NCBI RefSeq assembly: GCF_003522965.1 | Contig: NZ_CP031513.1 | Span: 744,001-808,000, forward strand | Source: Bombilactobacillus bombi | Lineage (GTDB): Bacteria > Bacillota > Bacilli > Lactobacillales > Lactobacillaceae | DNA length: 64,000 bases | Direction of reading: 5' to 3' | Part shown: in pieces, positions 1 to 8,730 of the stretch | Numbering within the stretch: position 1 is the first letter of the stretch | Layout: the number at the start of each line of letters is the position of its first letter | The notes under the pieces: model-generated | Seen by the model: the letters and a program-made list of their open reading frames with translations, nothing else | The model's database searches: none | Told to the model about the DNA's origin: nothing | Position numbers and translations under genes: made by a program

Positions 1-34
1 TATCTAAACTTACTATTATCATTGAATCATCCAT
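1..34 (-). CDS. ftsA: FtsA, N-terminal 11 codons only (cut by window edge)
   Basis: The minus strand reads ATG at 34-32 followed by MDDSMIIVSLD and then leaves the window. A strong Shine-Dalgarno (AGGGGG) lies 8 bases before the ATG. FtsA, the actin-like protein that tethers FtsZ to the membrane, follows divIB in this cluster in lactobacilli, and FtsA proteins begin with a short strand ending in the phosphate-1 motif (V-x-L-D-I-G). The VSLD seen here fits. Identity rests on position plus 11 residues, so it is an inference from synteny. Confidence 0.7.
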   Translation of the reverse strand, partial: MDDSMIIVSLD

Positions 35-87
35 CAAGCGATCCCCCTGAAATGCTTTGGTACAGTAAATTCAATCTTACCATTTAA

Positions 88-96
88 ATGATACCA
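88..96 (-). promoter_or_regulatory. Possible extended -10 promoter before ftsA
   Basis: Minus-strand TGGTATCAT (TGN plus TATCAT) sits in the 91-base gap between divIB and ftsA. No good -35 is visible. It could give ftsA-ftsZ transcription independent of the mraZ promoter. Weak evidence. Confidence 0.35.
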
Positions 97-125
97 CAAA
101 AACTATAGTTAAAAAATTACTCATC

Positions 126-911
126 TTAATTTTTCTTCGGAAAAGGTCGAGAATATGCTCCTACTTCTAAATTCACAATTCCTTTAGTCTGCATTTGATG
201 TGCAATTTCTGGATAATAACGTAATTTGCTTTTTAATGTACGAATATCACCGATAATAATATTTCCATCATTCATATAAAGCATTACCCGATAAGGATGT
301 TTTGTCTGGTTCTTAGATTCACCGTGAATTTCAGAAATATCATTACGCAATTTGAGTGACAAATGCAAATACAATTGTACAAATCTTTGCAGTGATGTTT
401 TTGACCCAAAATCTTGATAAATCGGAAAATTTCCGATGGGCTGTTGCAACTTCGAATGTAATATTTGACTATTTTCTAAAATACGGTAATAGCCATCCTT
501 TTTTAAAAGAAAACCGACGGTTTGATATTCTTGAACCGTAATTTTTAAATGATTTAAATTATCATAATGATAATCCACTTTTTTGACTAACGGTACTTGT
601 CGTTTTATTTGTCGACAAATAGTTCTTTTTTGAAACAACGTCTGCACCACTAAAGAATCATTGCTGATTTTTGAAGCATCAATAATTTGCTGAGCTCCAA
701 TATAATTGGTGCCTTTAACAGAGATTTGACTTACATGACCCAAAGGAGAAAATACATAACCTATACTGACAATCAAAACGAGTAATAAAAGCATAAAATA
801 ACTTTTGAAAGAAATTTTCTGAAAAATATTCCGTCGATGACGTCGTTTTTTAACAGGATGTTTATACCCATTATCGATAAAAATCAAATTATTTCGTTTT
901 TTACGGGCCAT
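126..911 (-). CDS. divIB: Cell division protein DivIB/FtsQ
   Basis: A bitopic division protein of about 262 residues that acts with FtsL and DivIC outside the membrane to activate septal wall synthesis. It has a basic cytoplasmic N-terminus rich in K and R, one membrane helix around residues 35-55, then a POTRA domain (begins near SQISVKGTNYIG) and the beta domain. The ATG at 911 is preferred. An upstream in-frame GTG at 920 overlaps the murG stop, so the two genes are nearly fused translationally. Length and position between murG and ftsA are normal for lactobacilli. No anomaly seen. Confidence 0.93.
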   Translation of the reverse strand: MARKKRNNLIFIDNGYKHPVKKRRHRRNIFQKISFKSYFMLLLLVLIVSIGYVFSPLGHVSQISVKGTNYIGAQQIIDASKISNDSLVVQTLFQKRTICRQIKRQVPLVKKVDYHYDNLNHLKITVQEYQTVGFLLKKDGYYRILENSQILHSKLQQPIGNFPIYQDFGSKTSLQRFVQLYLHLSLKLRNDISEIHGESKNQTKHPYRVMLYMNDGNIIIGDIRTLKSKLRYYPEIAHQMQTKGIVNLEVGAYSRPFPKKN

Positions 912-916
912 AAGTC

Positions 917-2020
917 TCACTTCATTGTTTTAATTAGGTTTTCTAAAACTGTAATTAAGCGGTCACTGGCATCAGGTACACCTAGTTTGCGTGAATTCGT
1001 AGCCAATTTTGTCTGTAATTTACTGTCTGATAAAATTTGATCGACTGTCTGCAACAATTTTGCACTTGTTAATTTTTCTTCAGGAATCATCAAAGCAGCC
1101 TGATTTTTAACTAATGACTGTGCATTTTTAGTTTGATGATCATGAGTAACATAAGGACTTGGAATAAATACACTGGGGACACCTAAAGCTGTAAGCTCTG
1201 CAATTGATGTAGCACCACTTCGGCCGACCACCAAAGCCATATCCGGTAAAATTGTTGGCATATCATCAATATATGGAACAATTTTAACATTATTTCCTAA
1301 TTGAATCGTCTTAATTTGCTTTTGAACATTTTCATAATGCACTCGGCCGGTAACAAATAATACTTGATACGACCTGCGAGAAAATTCTGTCAAAGAGGCA
1401 ATTGTCGTCTTATTAATAGGAGCAGCACCACGACTGCCGCCGAAGATCATAACGGTTGGGACTTGGGGTTGTAAACCAAAGTCAGCTAGACGCAAATTGG
1501 GTTTTAAATCTGCCACTTCTTGTGCACGTGGATTACCAGTGAAAACCAATTTCTTTTTTTCACTAAATTGATCTTTTACATCAGTAAATGCATAAGCAAT
1601 TTTATCTACAAAATGTCCTAAAAATTTATTAGTTAAACCAGCTACAGAATTTTGTTCATGAATTACAGTTGGTACTTTTAACAAATGAGCCGCAAAAACT
1701 ACGGAACTCGAAACATAACCACCAGTACCTACTACCACATCCGGTTGAAAATCACGAATTATTTGTTTGGATTTTTTGATACTATTTATAAACAAATACA
1801 GTGTTTGTACAGTATTCCAGCTTAATTTTCGTTTAAATCCCTGAATTTTAATAGCCTGAAAAGCAATGTGTTCACGCTCTATAATCCGTTCTTCTAACCC
1901 AGATTTAGTGCCCACGTATAAAACATCATCTAATAACTCTCGTTGTTGTAGACGTTTAATTAAGGCAAGAGCTGGATAAATATGGCCCCCAGTGCCACCA
2001 CCTGATACAATAATTTTCAT
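917..2020 (-). CDS. murG: UDP-GlcNAc:undecaprenyl-PP-MurNAc-pentapeptide GlcNAc transferase MurG
   Basis: Converts lipid I to lipid II at the cytoplasmic face of the membrane by adding GlcNAc. The GT-B fold is clear: an N-terminal glycine-rich loop SGGGTGGHIYPALA binds the lipid-linked acceptor, and the C-terminal domain carries the nucleotide-sugar site (GGSRGA, VVGRSGATSIAE, then PYVTHDHQTKNA). About 367 residues, as usual. The start at 2020 has AGGTGA at proper distance; an ATG two codons upstream overlaps the murD stop. Part of the dcw operon, directly after murD. Confidence 0.97.
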   Translation of the reverse strand: MKIIVSGGGTGGHIYPALALIKRLQQRELLDDVLYVGTKSGLEERIIEREHIAFQAIKIQGFKRKLSWNTVQTLYLFINSIKKSKQIIRDFQPDVVVGTGGYVSSSVVFAAHLLKVPTVIHEQNSVAGLTNKFLGHFVDKIAYAFTDVKDQFSEKKKLVFTGNPRAQEVADLKPNLRLADFGLQPQVPTVMIFGGSRGAAPINKTTIASLTEFSRRSYQVLFVTGRVHYENVQKQIKTIQLGNNVKIVPYIDDMPTILPDMALVVGRSGATSIAELTALGVPSVFIPSPYVTHDHQTKNAQSLVKNQAALMIPEEKLTSAKLLQTVDQILSDSKLQTKLATNSRKLGVPDASDRLITVLENLIKTMK

Positions 2021-2022
2021 TC

Positions 2023-3387
2023 TCATTCACCTAATTTTTCAATGTCGCTTAAGAATCGATCTCCACGTTCTTCAAAGGTCTTGAACTGATCCCAACTAGC
2101 TGCTGCTGGTGATAATAATAAGATATCACCTGGGCTAGTTAATGACCAAGCTAAAGGCACAGCTTCATCTAAGTTGTCAACTAACTTAATTGTTGAAATA
2201 TGAGCTTTTTGTGCGGTTGCTGCCATTAACTTTTTGGTCTCTCCATAAAGAACAATTGCTTTCACATTTTTCATAGGACCAATTAGTTCATCAAAAGTAA
2301 AACCACGATCTAATCCACCTGCAATTAAAACCACTGGTTGAGTAAAAGATTGCAAAGCGACCGTTGTGGCTTCTATATTTGTAGCCTTAGAATCATTATA
2401 AATACTTCGTCCTGCTAATTTTTTAACAAATTGCATGCGGTGTTTGACACCCTTAAAAGTAGTTAATATCTGACAGATATCAGCAGTCGACTTACCATAA
2501 ATTTTAGCCACTGCAATGGCAGCCAAATAATTTTCAATATTATGTTGTCCTGGTAAAGCCAAGTCGGCCACAGAAATAATTTTTTCATTTTTAAAATATA
2601 AATAATTACCTTTTTGATAAGCACCAGCTTGAGTCTTATTAAGACGTGAAAAAGGCACAACCTGCGCGTTGGTTTGTTTTGCTAATTCTTGCCACTCCTG
2701 CTGATCAAAATTGACCACAAAATAATCTGCAGGTGTTTGGTTTTTAGTGATATTCATTTTGGCTTTAATGTAGTTAGCTCGTGTTTTATGGTAATCGAGA
2801 TGAGCCTCATAAATATTCGTCAATACTGCAATTTGGGGACGTAATTGAGTAATGCCCATTAATTGAAAACTAGACATTTCTACGACAATATCATCATTAT
2901 TAGTTGCTTGTTGAGCTACCTTAATTGCTGGAATCCCAATGTTACCTGCCTTATAAGCATGCCCAATCGACCGATTGCAATCCAAAATTAGTTGAATCAA
3001 CGTCGTTGTGGTGGTCTTACCATTGGTTCCCGTGACACAAATAAAAGGAGCCTCCGAAATTTCATAAGCTAACTCTGGTTCTGTGATGATTGGAATGTGC
3101 TTAATTTGCGCTTGTTTAATTAATGGATTATCATATGAAATCCCCGGATTTTTAACAATCAAATCAATATTGTCGTCCAACAAAGATAACGGGTGTGAGC
3201 CAGTAATCACTTTAATATTAAGACTATTTAATTCTTGCACTTGTGGATTATCAGCAGTTAGTTTCTTATAATCATTAACAATTACTTGAGCTCCAAGTTG
3301 ATGTAATAACTTAGCTGCATAAAAGCCACTTTTAGCTAAACCAACAATCAAAATTTTTTTATTTTGATAATTTGGAATTAAGTTCAT
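2023..3387 (-). CDS. murD: UDP-MurNAc-L-alanine:D-glutamate ligase MurD
   Basis: Cytoplasmic Mur ligase adding D-Glu to UDP-MurNAc-L-Ala with ATP. Three domains are visible: an N-terminal Rossmann-like UDP-binding part (KILIVGLAKSGFYAAKLL), the central ATPase with the P-loop VTGTNGKTTTT at about residues 118-128, and the C-terminal domain containing YNDSKATN and LLSPAAASWDQF. 454 residues, standard. The stop overlaps the extended start of murG, and mraY ends 14 bases before its start codon, so translation is tightly coupled in the dcw operon. Confidence 0.97.
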   Translation of the reverse strand: MNLIPNYQNKKILIVGLAKSGFYAAKLLHQLGAQVIVNDYKKLTADNPQVQELNSLNIKVITGSHPLSLLDDNIDLIVKNPGISYDNPLIKQAQIKHIPIITEPELAYEISEAPFICVTGTNGKTTTTTLIQLILDCNRSIGHAYKAGNIGIPAIKVAQQATNNDDIVVEMSSFQLMGITQLRPQIAVLTNIYEAHLDYHKTRANYIKAKMNITKNQTPADYFVVNFDQQEWQELAKQTNAQVVPFSRLNKTQAGAYQKGNYLYFKNEKIISVADLALPGQHNIENYLAAIAVAKIYGKSTADICQILTTFKGVKHRMQFVKKLAGRSIYNDSKATNIEATTVALQSFTQPVVLIAGGLDRGFTFDELIGPMKNVKAIVLYGETKKLMAATAQKAHISTIKLVDNLDEAVPLAWSLTSPGDILLLSPAAASWDQFKTFEERGDRFLSDIEKLGE

Positions 3388-3401
3388 TTTTTAATTACTT
3401 C

Positions 3402-4370
3402 CTATCCCACAAAAATTAATAAATAACTAATACTTGCTAATAATCCTACAATCCAAAAAACTGCCACGACTTTCCATTCTGACCAACCGGACATTTCAAA
3501 ATGATGATGAATCGGAGACATTTTAAAAACTCGTTTGCCAGTTATTTTAAAAACGGCTACTTGAATAATAACACTGGCAGTTTCAAGAACAAATACGATA
3601 CCAATCCAAATCAATGACCATGGATTACCCAATAAAATGGAGATGGCAGCTAAAGTTGCACCTAATGCCAAGGAACCGACGTCTCCCATGAAAATTTTGG
3701 CTGGCTTATGATTAAAGAGCAAAAAGGCAATCATAGCGCCAATCACACTCACACATACTAAAAGAATGTCCATATTTTGTTGCTTATAAGCAATATAAGC
3801 ATACGTAGCAAAAGCAATAATACTTAAGCCTGCAACTAACCCATCTAAGCCGTCAGTTAGATTAACCGCATTAGAAAATCCAACTATCCAAAAAATTAAA
3901 AACAAAATAAAAATAATGGCTGAATGTAAAATAAACGGTCCAATTTGTAAATCAATCGGTAACTGATAATGAAAATATATCGCTACAAAAACTATTGCAA
4001 AAAGTAATTGAAGAGTCGATTTCTGCCAAGCATATAATCCTAAATTTCTTTTTTTCTTTAATTTAATAAAATCATCTAAAAAACCAATTAAACCAAATAA
4101 TAGCAACATCAAACTAATTAAGAATAAGGACGTAGTATAAAGTTGCTCCAAAGAACTAGTCCAAATATTAGTCGCTAAAATGGCAATTAAAAAAATCAAG
4201 CCACCCATCGTAGGGGTTCCGGCCTTTGCCTTTTGTTGCCATGAAGGCCCCTCTTCTCTAATTTGCTGTCCTTCCTTATTGATGACCATCATTTTAATAA
4301 AAAGTGGCATTAAGATGATAACTATTGCAAAGCTACTTATTAAGGGCCATAAAAATTTTAGATTCTCCAT
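3402..4370 (-). CDS. mraY: Phospho-MurNAc-pentapeptide transferase MraY
   Basis: Integral membrane enzyme that makes lipid I from UDP-MurNAc-pentapeptide and undecaprenyl phosphate. About ten hydrophobic helices are apparent in 322 residues. Signature loops are present: GTPTMGG near the N-terminus, the aspartate motif FLDDFIKL, NAVNLTDGLDGL, GDVGSLALG and the histidine-rich MSPIHHHFE loop that forms part of the active site. Located between pbp2X and murD. No truncation or unusual residues seen. Confidence 0.97.
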   Translation of the reverse strand: MENLKFLWPLISSFAIVIILMPLFIKMMVINKEGQQIREEGPSWQQKAKAGTPTMGGLIFLIAILATNIWTSSLEQLYTTSLFLISLMLLLFGLIGFLDDFIKLKKKRNLGLYAWQKSTLQLLFAIVFVAIYFHYQLPIDLQIGPFILHSAIIFILFLIFWIVGFSNAVNLTDGLDGLVAGLSIIAFATYAYIAYKQQNMDILLVCVSVIGAMIAFLLFNHKPAKIFMGDVGSLALGATLAAISILLGNPWSLIWIGIVFVLETASVIIQVAVFKITGKRVFKMSPIHHHFEMSGWSEWKVVAVFWIVGLLASISYLLIFVG

Positions 4371-4390
4371 TATTCAATACCTCACCTATC

Positions 4391-6541
4391 CTACTTAAGT
4401 TCAATTGTAATTTGTTTAACTGTATTTAAAACTGCTCCTGGGGCAATATTTTGCTTAACAGCGTAGCCGCGACCATTTAAAACAATCTTTTTACCAGTAA
4501 TCTCAGATAGCTTCAACAAATCATTTTTAGACCACCCGGTGACATCGGGCATTGTCATCGCACCATTAGTCAATAATACTACCCTTTGGCCTCGTAAAAT
4601 ATTGGAATTGGCACTTGGTAACTGTTGAACCACAGTACTTCCAGTTCCGGCTATTCCAATGTTGAGTTGTTGCTTTTGTAATGATTTTTGAGCTTGTGCT
4701 AAAGTACTCCCCGTGACATCTGGCAAAGTTATCGCAGAAGTATTAGGTTTAACATTTTCTATTGTACCGGTTCCGAGCAATCGTTGCATCATTGGATTGA
4801 AAATTTCAGCTAAAATCTGTTCAGCAGATTTATCCATATTTTGTGGTTGCTGCATTGTAATATAAACCAAATATTTAGGATTACTTGCTGGAGCTAATCC
4901 AGCCACAGAATAAATATAATTATTGCCACCTGCTAAGTATCCCCCACTGGAACTTGCAATTTGAGCAGTCCCTGTTTTCACTGCAATATCTTGGCCTTCA
5001 ATTTTATAAACAGTACCTGTACCATATTTTTGCTGCACAACATCGCGCATCGCATTTAATACTTTTTGGGCAGTAGCTGCAGACACTGGTTGACCGACTT
5101 TTTGAGTTTTAATTTTTTTGACAGAGTCAGTATTGGGATCTTCAATCTGTGATACAATCCGAGGCTTCATCATTACACCTTGATTACCAATGGCCCCTAA
5201 AGCCTGTATCATTTGTACACCAGTGACATCAACGCTTTGTCCAAATGACGTGATTGCTTGATCAGACAAATGCTGAAAATTAATATTACCCGCCACTTCT
5301 CCAGGTAAAGTAATTTCAGTTTTTTGTCCAATATGGAATTTTTTTAAATACTCTAACCAGGTATTGGCTCCCATCTGTTGCTCTAAAAAGACCATTCCTA
5401 CATTACTAGAACGTACAAAAGCCTGTTCTAATGGGATATCACCCCATCCTGATAGATTCCAGTCTTTTACCACACATCCACCGATATTAATTGAGCCTGA
5501 ATGATAATATTGATTGGGATTATAATGATGAGATTCAATCGCAGCTGCTAAAGTCATTACTTTCATAACTGAGCCTGGTTCATATTGATCTTGTACATTA
5601 ATATTCCGCCAAGAATTGTTTAATCCTACTTTAGTAATTGGATCAAACGTTGGCCGCTGAGTCATTGCAATAATATCTCCAGTTTTGGGATTAGTAACAA
5701 AAGCTTGCATAGACCGAGGATGATATTTATTAGCAACTTGGCTTACCAACTGCTCCAAATAATATTGGTAATTAGGATCTAAAGTAGTATAAATGTTTTT
5801 TCCTTGACGAGGCTTTTTGATTTTTTCATGAGTTTGGGGCAAATTGTAGCCTTGCGGATCAATCCATCTTACAGCATAACCATTACTGCCTTGTAACTGC
5901 TGATCGTAATATTGTTCTAAACCCATAGTTCCCTTTAAAAGATGATGTTTGCCTACGGTTTGTGATTGAGCTAAGCCAATAGTATTTGCAGCTAAGCTGC
6001 CATTAGGATAAGAGCGAGAAGGTGTCGAATAAAAATAAATTCCTGTGAGATGATGTTGTTCAATAGCTTTTTTAACATTTAAGCTCAAATTAGTTCCCGG
6101 ACTACCAAATTCAACTTGGAATTTATTTTTTAAACTTAAAGTACGATAAATTTGCTCTTCACTTAATGAAATATATTGACTTAAAACCTTTGCCGCCCGT
6201 TTTTTATCGGTTACATATAAGGGCTTTTTGTTGTTATCAACATATTTTTTATCAAGTACAGCAAAAACTAGATAAGTCTTATCACTATAGGCTAATTTAG
6301 AACCATCATAAGCATAAATTGTTCCCCGTTGTGCCCACAAAGTTTTTTGATGTCGATATTTACGTGTCGTTCTTTGAGTTAAATTAACGTTATCTACTCG
6401 ACCACTAACAGCAATATAAGCAAATCGTCCCATAAAATAAACAAAAAATAAGGCAATTACGCCAAGAAAGAATAATCCAATTATTCTTCGATCACGTCTT
6501 GCCTTTTTTAGTATGTAACGTTGTTTTTTTGAATCCTTCAT
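4391..6541 (-). CDS. pbp2X: Septal transpeptidase PBP2X with two PASTA domains
   Basis: Class B penicillin-binding protein (FtsI type), the division transpeptidase. A basic N-tail and one membrane anchor (about residues 20-42) are followed by the dimerisation domain and the transpeptidase domain with SxxK (PGSVMKVMTL), SxN (RSSNVGM) and KTG (AVKTGTAQIA). Two C-terminal PASTA repeats begin at TLPDVTGSTLAQ and TMPDVTGWSKND, as in streptococcal PBP2x. 716 residues. Its ATG overlaps the ftsL TGA as ATGA, indicating translational coupling. The gene symbol follows the lactic acid bacterial convention; pbpB or ftsI are equivalents. Confidence 0.95.
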   Translation of the reverse strand: MKDSKKQRYILKKARRDRRIIGLFFLGVIALFFVYFMGRFAYIAVSGRVDNVNLTQRTTRKYRHQKTLWAQRGTIYAYDGSKLAYSDKTYLVFAVLDKKYVDNNKKPLYVTDKKRAAKVLSQYISLSEEQIYRTLSLKNKFQVEFGSPGTNLSLNVKKAIEQHHLTGIYFYSTPSRSYPNGSLAANTIGLAQSQTVGKHHLLKGTMGLEQYYDQQLQGSNGYAVRWIDPQGYNLPQTHEKIKKPRQGKNIYTTLDPNYQYYLEQLVSQVANKYHPRSMQAFVTNPKTGDIIAMTQRPTFDPITKVGLNNSWRNINVQDQYEPGSVMKVMTLAAAIESHHYNPNQYYHSGSINIGGCVVKDWNLSGWGDIPLEQAFVRSSNVGMVFLEQQMGANTWLEYLKKFHIGQKTEITLPGEVAGNINFQHLSDQAITSFGQSVDVTGVQMIQALGAIGNQGVMMKPRIVSQIEDPNTDSVKKIKTQKVGQPVSAATAQKVLNAMRDVVQQKYGTGTVYKIEGQDIAVKTGTAQIASSSGGYLAGGNNYIYSVAGLAPASNPKYLVYITMQQPQNMDKSAEQILAEIFNPMMQRLLGTGTIENVKPNTSAITLPDVTGSTLAQAQKSLQKQQLNIGIAGTGSTVVQQLPSANSNILRGQRVVLLTNGAMTMPDVTGWSKNDLLKLSEITGKKIVLNGRGYAVKQNIAPGAVLNTVKQITIELK

Positions 6542-6921
6542 TTTGAAATATTCCTTATATTATTAGCTTGTAAGGTCAAATGGTGATCTTTAGCAATTTG
6601 CAGTAGCCGACTGGAGCTACTAAGTTCACTGATTTCTTGTCGTAAAGTGACATTTTTCGATATAACAACTTGTGTTTGTGCAGCAACATCTTGAATTTGC
6701 CGCTGTTGCTGTGCATTCACTGTGCGCAAATTAACTAAAAAAATCATCATTACAAGAGTAGCAATACCAATGCAGACTAATAATACTTTTTCCAATTTCG
6801 AAAAAGGGACCGCTTGATTATTGACTCGAATAGCTTGATGAACATTATTATCTACTTGTTGTTTTTTTTGTGGTACTTCCACAGCAGTTTGATTAGAATT
6901 TCTCGCAGTATTATCCAACAT
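6538..6921 (-). CDS. ftsL: Cell division protein FtsL
   Basis: A 127-residue bitopic protein with a charged, glutamine-rich cytoplasmic half, one membrane helix (VLLVCIGIATLVMMIFLV, about residues 46-64) and an extracellular coiled coil with Q and S heptads. FtsL forms the DivIB-DivIC-FtsL complex that activates FtsW/PBP2X. FtsL sequences are poorly conserved, so the call depends on size, topology and position between rsmH and pbp2X. The stop overlaps the pbp2X start by ATGA. Confidence 0.88.
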   Translation of the reverse strand: MLDNTARNSNQTAVEVPQKKQQVDNNVHQAIRVNNQAVPFSKLEKVLLVCIGIATLVMMIFLVNLRTVNAQQQRQIQDVAAQTQVVISKNVTLRQEISELSSSSRLLQIAKDHHLTLQANNIRNISK

Positions 6922-6939
6922 AATTTAATCCCCAATAAA

Positions 6940-7884
6940 TTATTGATGTAATTTTTGTGCCACTCGTAAATGGGCACTATGAGCCCGATGATTATGCTCT
7001 AATTCTTCTGCAGATGGCAAAATAGGCTTTTTAGTAATAACTTTTAATTTTGGCTCTAAATTGTCCGGAACAACTGGCATATCCCCCGGAACATTAAGTT
7101 GTGCATTCTCTCGAAATATCTGTTTTACAATTCGATCTTCTAATGATTGAAAGGTAATAACACTAATATACCCACCTGGCAAGAGTAGGTTAATTGCAGC
7201 AGTTAAAGATTGCTCTAATGCCCCTAACTCATCATTAACTGCAATTCTTAATGCTTGAAAAACCTTTTTTGCCGGATGGCCACCTTGGCGCCTAGCAGCT
7301 GCCGGAATAGCTTCTTTAATAACTTCTACTAGTTGTAAAGTGCTTGTAATTGGTGTTTTTTGTCGATGATTAATAATCGAACGAGCAATTCTCTTGGAAA
7401 ATTTTTCATCCCCATAGCGAAAAAAAATCCGCACTAATTGCTGATATTCCCAATGATTAACAATATATTCTGCATCTAAATCTTGAGATTGATCCATGCG
7501 CATATCAAGTCGTGCATCATAGCGATAACTGAATCCACGTGTAGGATCATCAAATTGTGGTGAAGAAACACCTAAATCATAAACAATTCCATCAAGATTA
7601 AATATTTGACGCTGCTTTAATTGCTCTTGTAGATCTTCAAAATTAGCTTTAATTAATTCCAAATGATTACTAGTTTGATTATTAGTTGTGGTTACTAATT
7701 CTTTTCCAGCATCTATTGCTTGTTGGTCACGATCAAAAGCTAAAACTGTCAGATTTGTTCCTTTATTTAATAAATATTGTGTATGCCCACCTCTTCCAAA
7801 GGTAGCATCAACATATGTCCCGCCATCATGCACACACAATGCATCAATTGCTGGTGTTAATAAAACTGTTTTATGCCGGAACAT
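6940..7884 (-). CDS. rsmH: 16S rRNA (cytosine-1402-N4)-methyltransferase RsmH
   Basis: SAM-dependent methyltransferase (MraW) that modifies C1402 in the ribosomal P site. The start at 7884 (MFRHKTVLL) matches the family N-terminus and has AAGGGA upstream; an in-frame ATG 18 bases earlier lacks this. Visible motifs are VDATFGRGGHTQYLL (SAM site), GIVYDLGVSSPQFDDPTRGFS and the C-terminal VITFQSLEDRIVKQ. 314 residues, normal. Second gene of the mraZ-led operon. Confidence 0.96.
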   Translation of the reverse strand: MFRHKTVLLTPAIDALCVHDGGTYVDATFGRGGHTQYLLNKGTNLTVLAFDRDQQAIDAGKELVTTTNNQTSNHLELIKANFEDLQEQLKQRQIFNLDGIVYDLGVSSPQFDDPTRGFSYRYDARLDMRMDQSQDLDAEYIVNHWEYQQLVRIFFRYGDEKFSKRIARSIINHRQKTPITSTLQLVEVIKEAIPAAARRQGGHPAKKVFQALRIAVNDELGALEQSLTAAINLLLPGGYISVITFQSLEDRIVKQIFRENAQLNVPGDMPVVPDNLEPKLKVITKKPILPSAEELEHNHRAHSAHLRVAQKLHQ

Positions 7885-7902
7885 TATTACAATTCCCTTC
7901 AT

Positions 7903-8343
7903 TTATAAATTTAAATCAAATAAATCCCGTAACTCTTCAGAAGTTTGTGCAAAATTCTGTGCAGTTTCTGCACTAGTTTGTTGCCAAGCGTCTTCATCCC
8001 AAATTTCTATTCGATCTAAAACTCCAGCAATAACACAATTTTTAGATAAATTTGCATATTCAATCAAGGTACTAGAGATATTGATCCGCCCTTGCTTATC
8101 GAATTCGCATTCAGCTGCAGCAGCATAAAAAAATCGAATGAATGAACGTGCACTCTGTTTAGTTAGCGGTAATTTTTGTAATTGCTGCTCTAGTTGGTGC
8201 CACTTAGAAAGCGAGTAGCCAAACAGACAACCATCCATACCTCGAGTTAACACAAAACAGCTATCTAATTGCTGCCGAAATTTTGTTGGAATGATTAAAC
8301 GACCTTTAGTGTCAATGTTATGGTGATACTCTCCCATAAACAT
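7903..8343 (-). CDS. mraZ: Transcriptional regulator MraZ
   Basis: A 146-residue protein with two SpoVT/AbrB-like halves. The family N-terminus MFMGEYHHNIDTKGRL is present, and the second DKQGRI-type signature is at about residues 91-100 (CEFDKQGRINIS). MraZ forms ring-shaped multimers and represses its own dcw operon. The start at 8343 is chosen because TAGGGG lies just upstream and the family motif begins there. A longer in-frame start at 8388 would run the coding region through the operator boxes. First gene of the division and cell-wall cluster. Confidence 0.95.
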   Translation of the reverse strand: MFMGEYHHNIDTKGRLIIPTKFRQQLDSCFVLTRGMDGCLFGYSLSKWHQLEQQLQKLPLTKQSARSFIRFFYAAAAECEFDKQGRINISSTLIEYANLSKNCVIAGVLDRIEIWDEDAWQQTSAETAQNFAQTSEELRDLFDLNL

Positions 8344-8374
8344 ACAATCACCCCTACCATATAACTGAATATTA

Positions 8375-8408
8375 CCACAATCTTCCACCTATCACCACTG
8401 TTTACCCC
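8375..8408 (-). promoter_or_regulatory. MraZ operator: four GTGG/GGGG boxes at 10-bp spacing
   Basis: On the minus strand the boxes GGGG, GTGG, GTGG and GTGG begin exactly 10 bases apart (plus-strand CCCC at 8405-8408, CCAC at 8395-8398, 8385-8388 and 8375-8378). MraZ is known to bind tandem G-rich repeats at helical-turn spacing upstream of its gene. The boxes cover the expected transcription start and 5' untranslated region, so binding should repress the operon. Box positions are read directly; function is inferred. Confidence 0.82.
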
Positions 8409-8411
8409 AAA

Positions 8412-8440
8412 TCCATATTAACTTTTTAAAAAAATTTCAA
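8412..8440 (-). promoter_or_regulatory. Candidate mraZ (dcw operon) promoter
   Basis: Minus strand TTGAAA (8435-8440), a 17-base spacer and TATGGA (8412-8417). The -10 is imperfect, but the spacing is ideal and transcription would begin at about 8405, inside the MraZ boxes. Confidence 0.5.
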
Positions 8441-8456
8441 TTACTTAGCTTATAGG

Positions 8457-8462
8457 TATAAT
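8457..8462 (+). promoter_or_regulatory. Candidate -10 for the divergent DUF4044 gene
   Basis: A perfect TATAAT on the plus strand, with only a poor -35 (TTTCAA at 8435-8440, 16-base spacer). This -35 would share bases with the mraZ -35 on the other strand. It is about 110 bases upstream of the small gene, leaving a leader in which I see no clear structure. Confidence 0.4.
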
Positions 8463-8573
8463 AATCACTGCCATATAGTTATGAGCGATTTGTTATAGAG
8501 ATTAGTTGCATTTTAAGGTTATTTCACGTAACATGATTGCAAAGATATTGTATAGTAAATCAAGGTGAAAAAT

Positions 8574-8684
8574 TTGAAGAAAAAGAAAAGTATTACTACC
8601 AGAATTATTCAAGCTGTTATTTGGCTAATGGTTATTGTGACATTAGTCGGAGTTGTAGCGAGTGCATTCATTTCATTTATGTAA
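8574..8684 (+). CDS. DUF4044 family single-pass membrane micro-protein
   Basis: A 36-residue protein: four or five N-terminal lysines, then one membrane helix (about residues 12-35, AVIWLMVIVTLVGVVASAFI). TTG at 8574 is chosen as start because AAGGTG ends 6 bases upstream; a GTG at 8565 overlaps that Shine-Dalgarno. Lysine-rich micro-proteins of the DUF4044 family are annotated next to mraZ in many lactobacilli. Function is unknown. It is transcribed away from the dcw operon and ends at a strong two-way terminator. Confidence 0.75.
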   Translation: MKKKKSITTRIIQAVIWLMVIVTLVGVVASAFISFM

Positions 8685-8687
8685 ACT

Positions 8688-8725
8688 ATTAGGGGTTGGA
8701 ATAAAATTTTGTTCCAACCCCTAAT
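8688..8725. terminator. Strong bidirectional terminator
   Basis: A perfect 14-bp stem (8688-8701 with 8712-8725, core AGGGGTTGGAA) around a 10-base loop. It separates the plus-strand micro-gene from the converging ABC transporter operon and can serve both. Confidence 0.85.
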
Positions 8726-8730
8726 AATTG

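Noticed and set aside
7688-8128. Plus-strand open frame of 146 codons opposite rsmH/mraZ
   Set aside because: Cys/Ser-rich antisense reading of two well-supported genes; no start signal.
8344-8388. Longer in-frame mraZ start giving 15 extra N-terminal residues
   Set aside because: The family N-terminus MFMGEYHH begins at 8343 with a Shine-Dalgarno, and the longer frame would place operator boxes in coding sequence.
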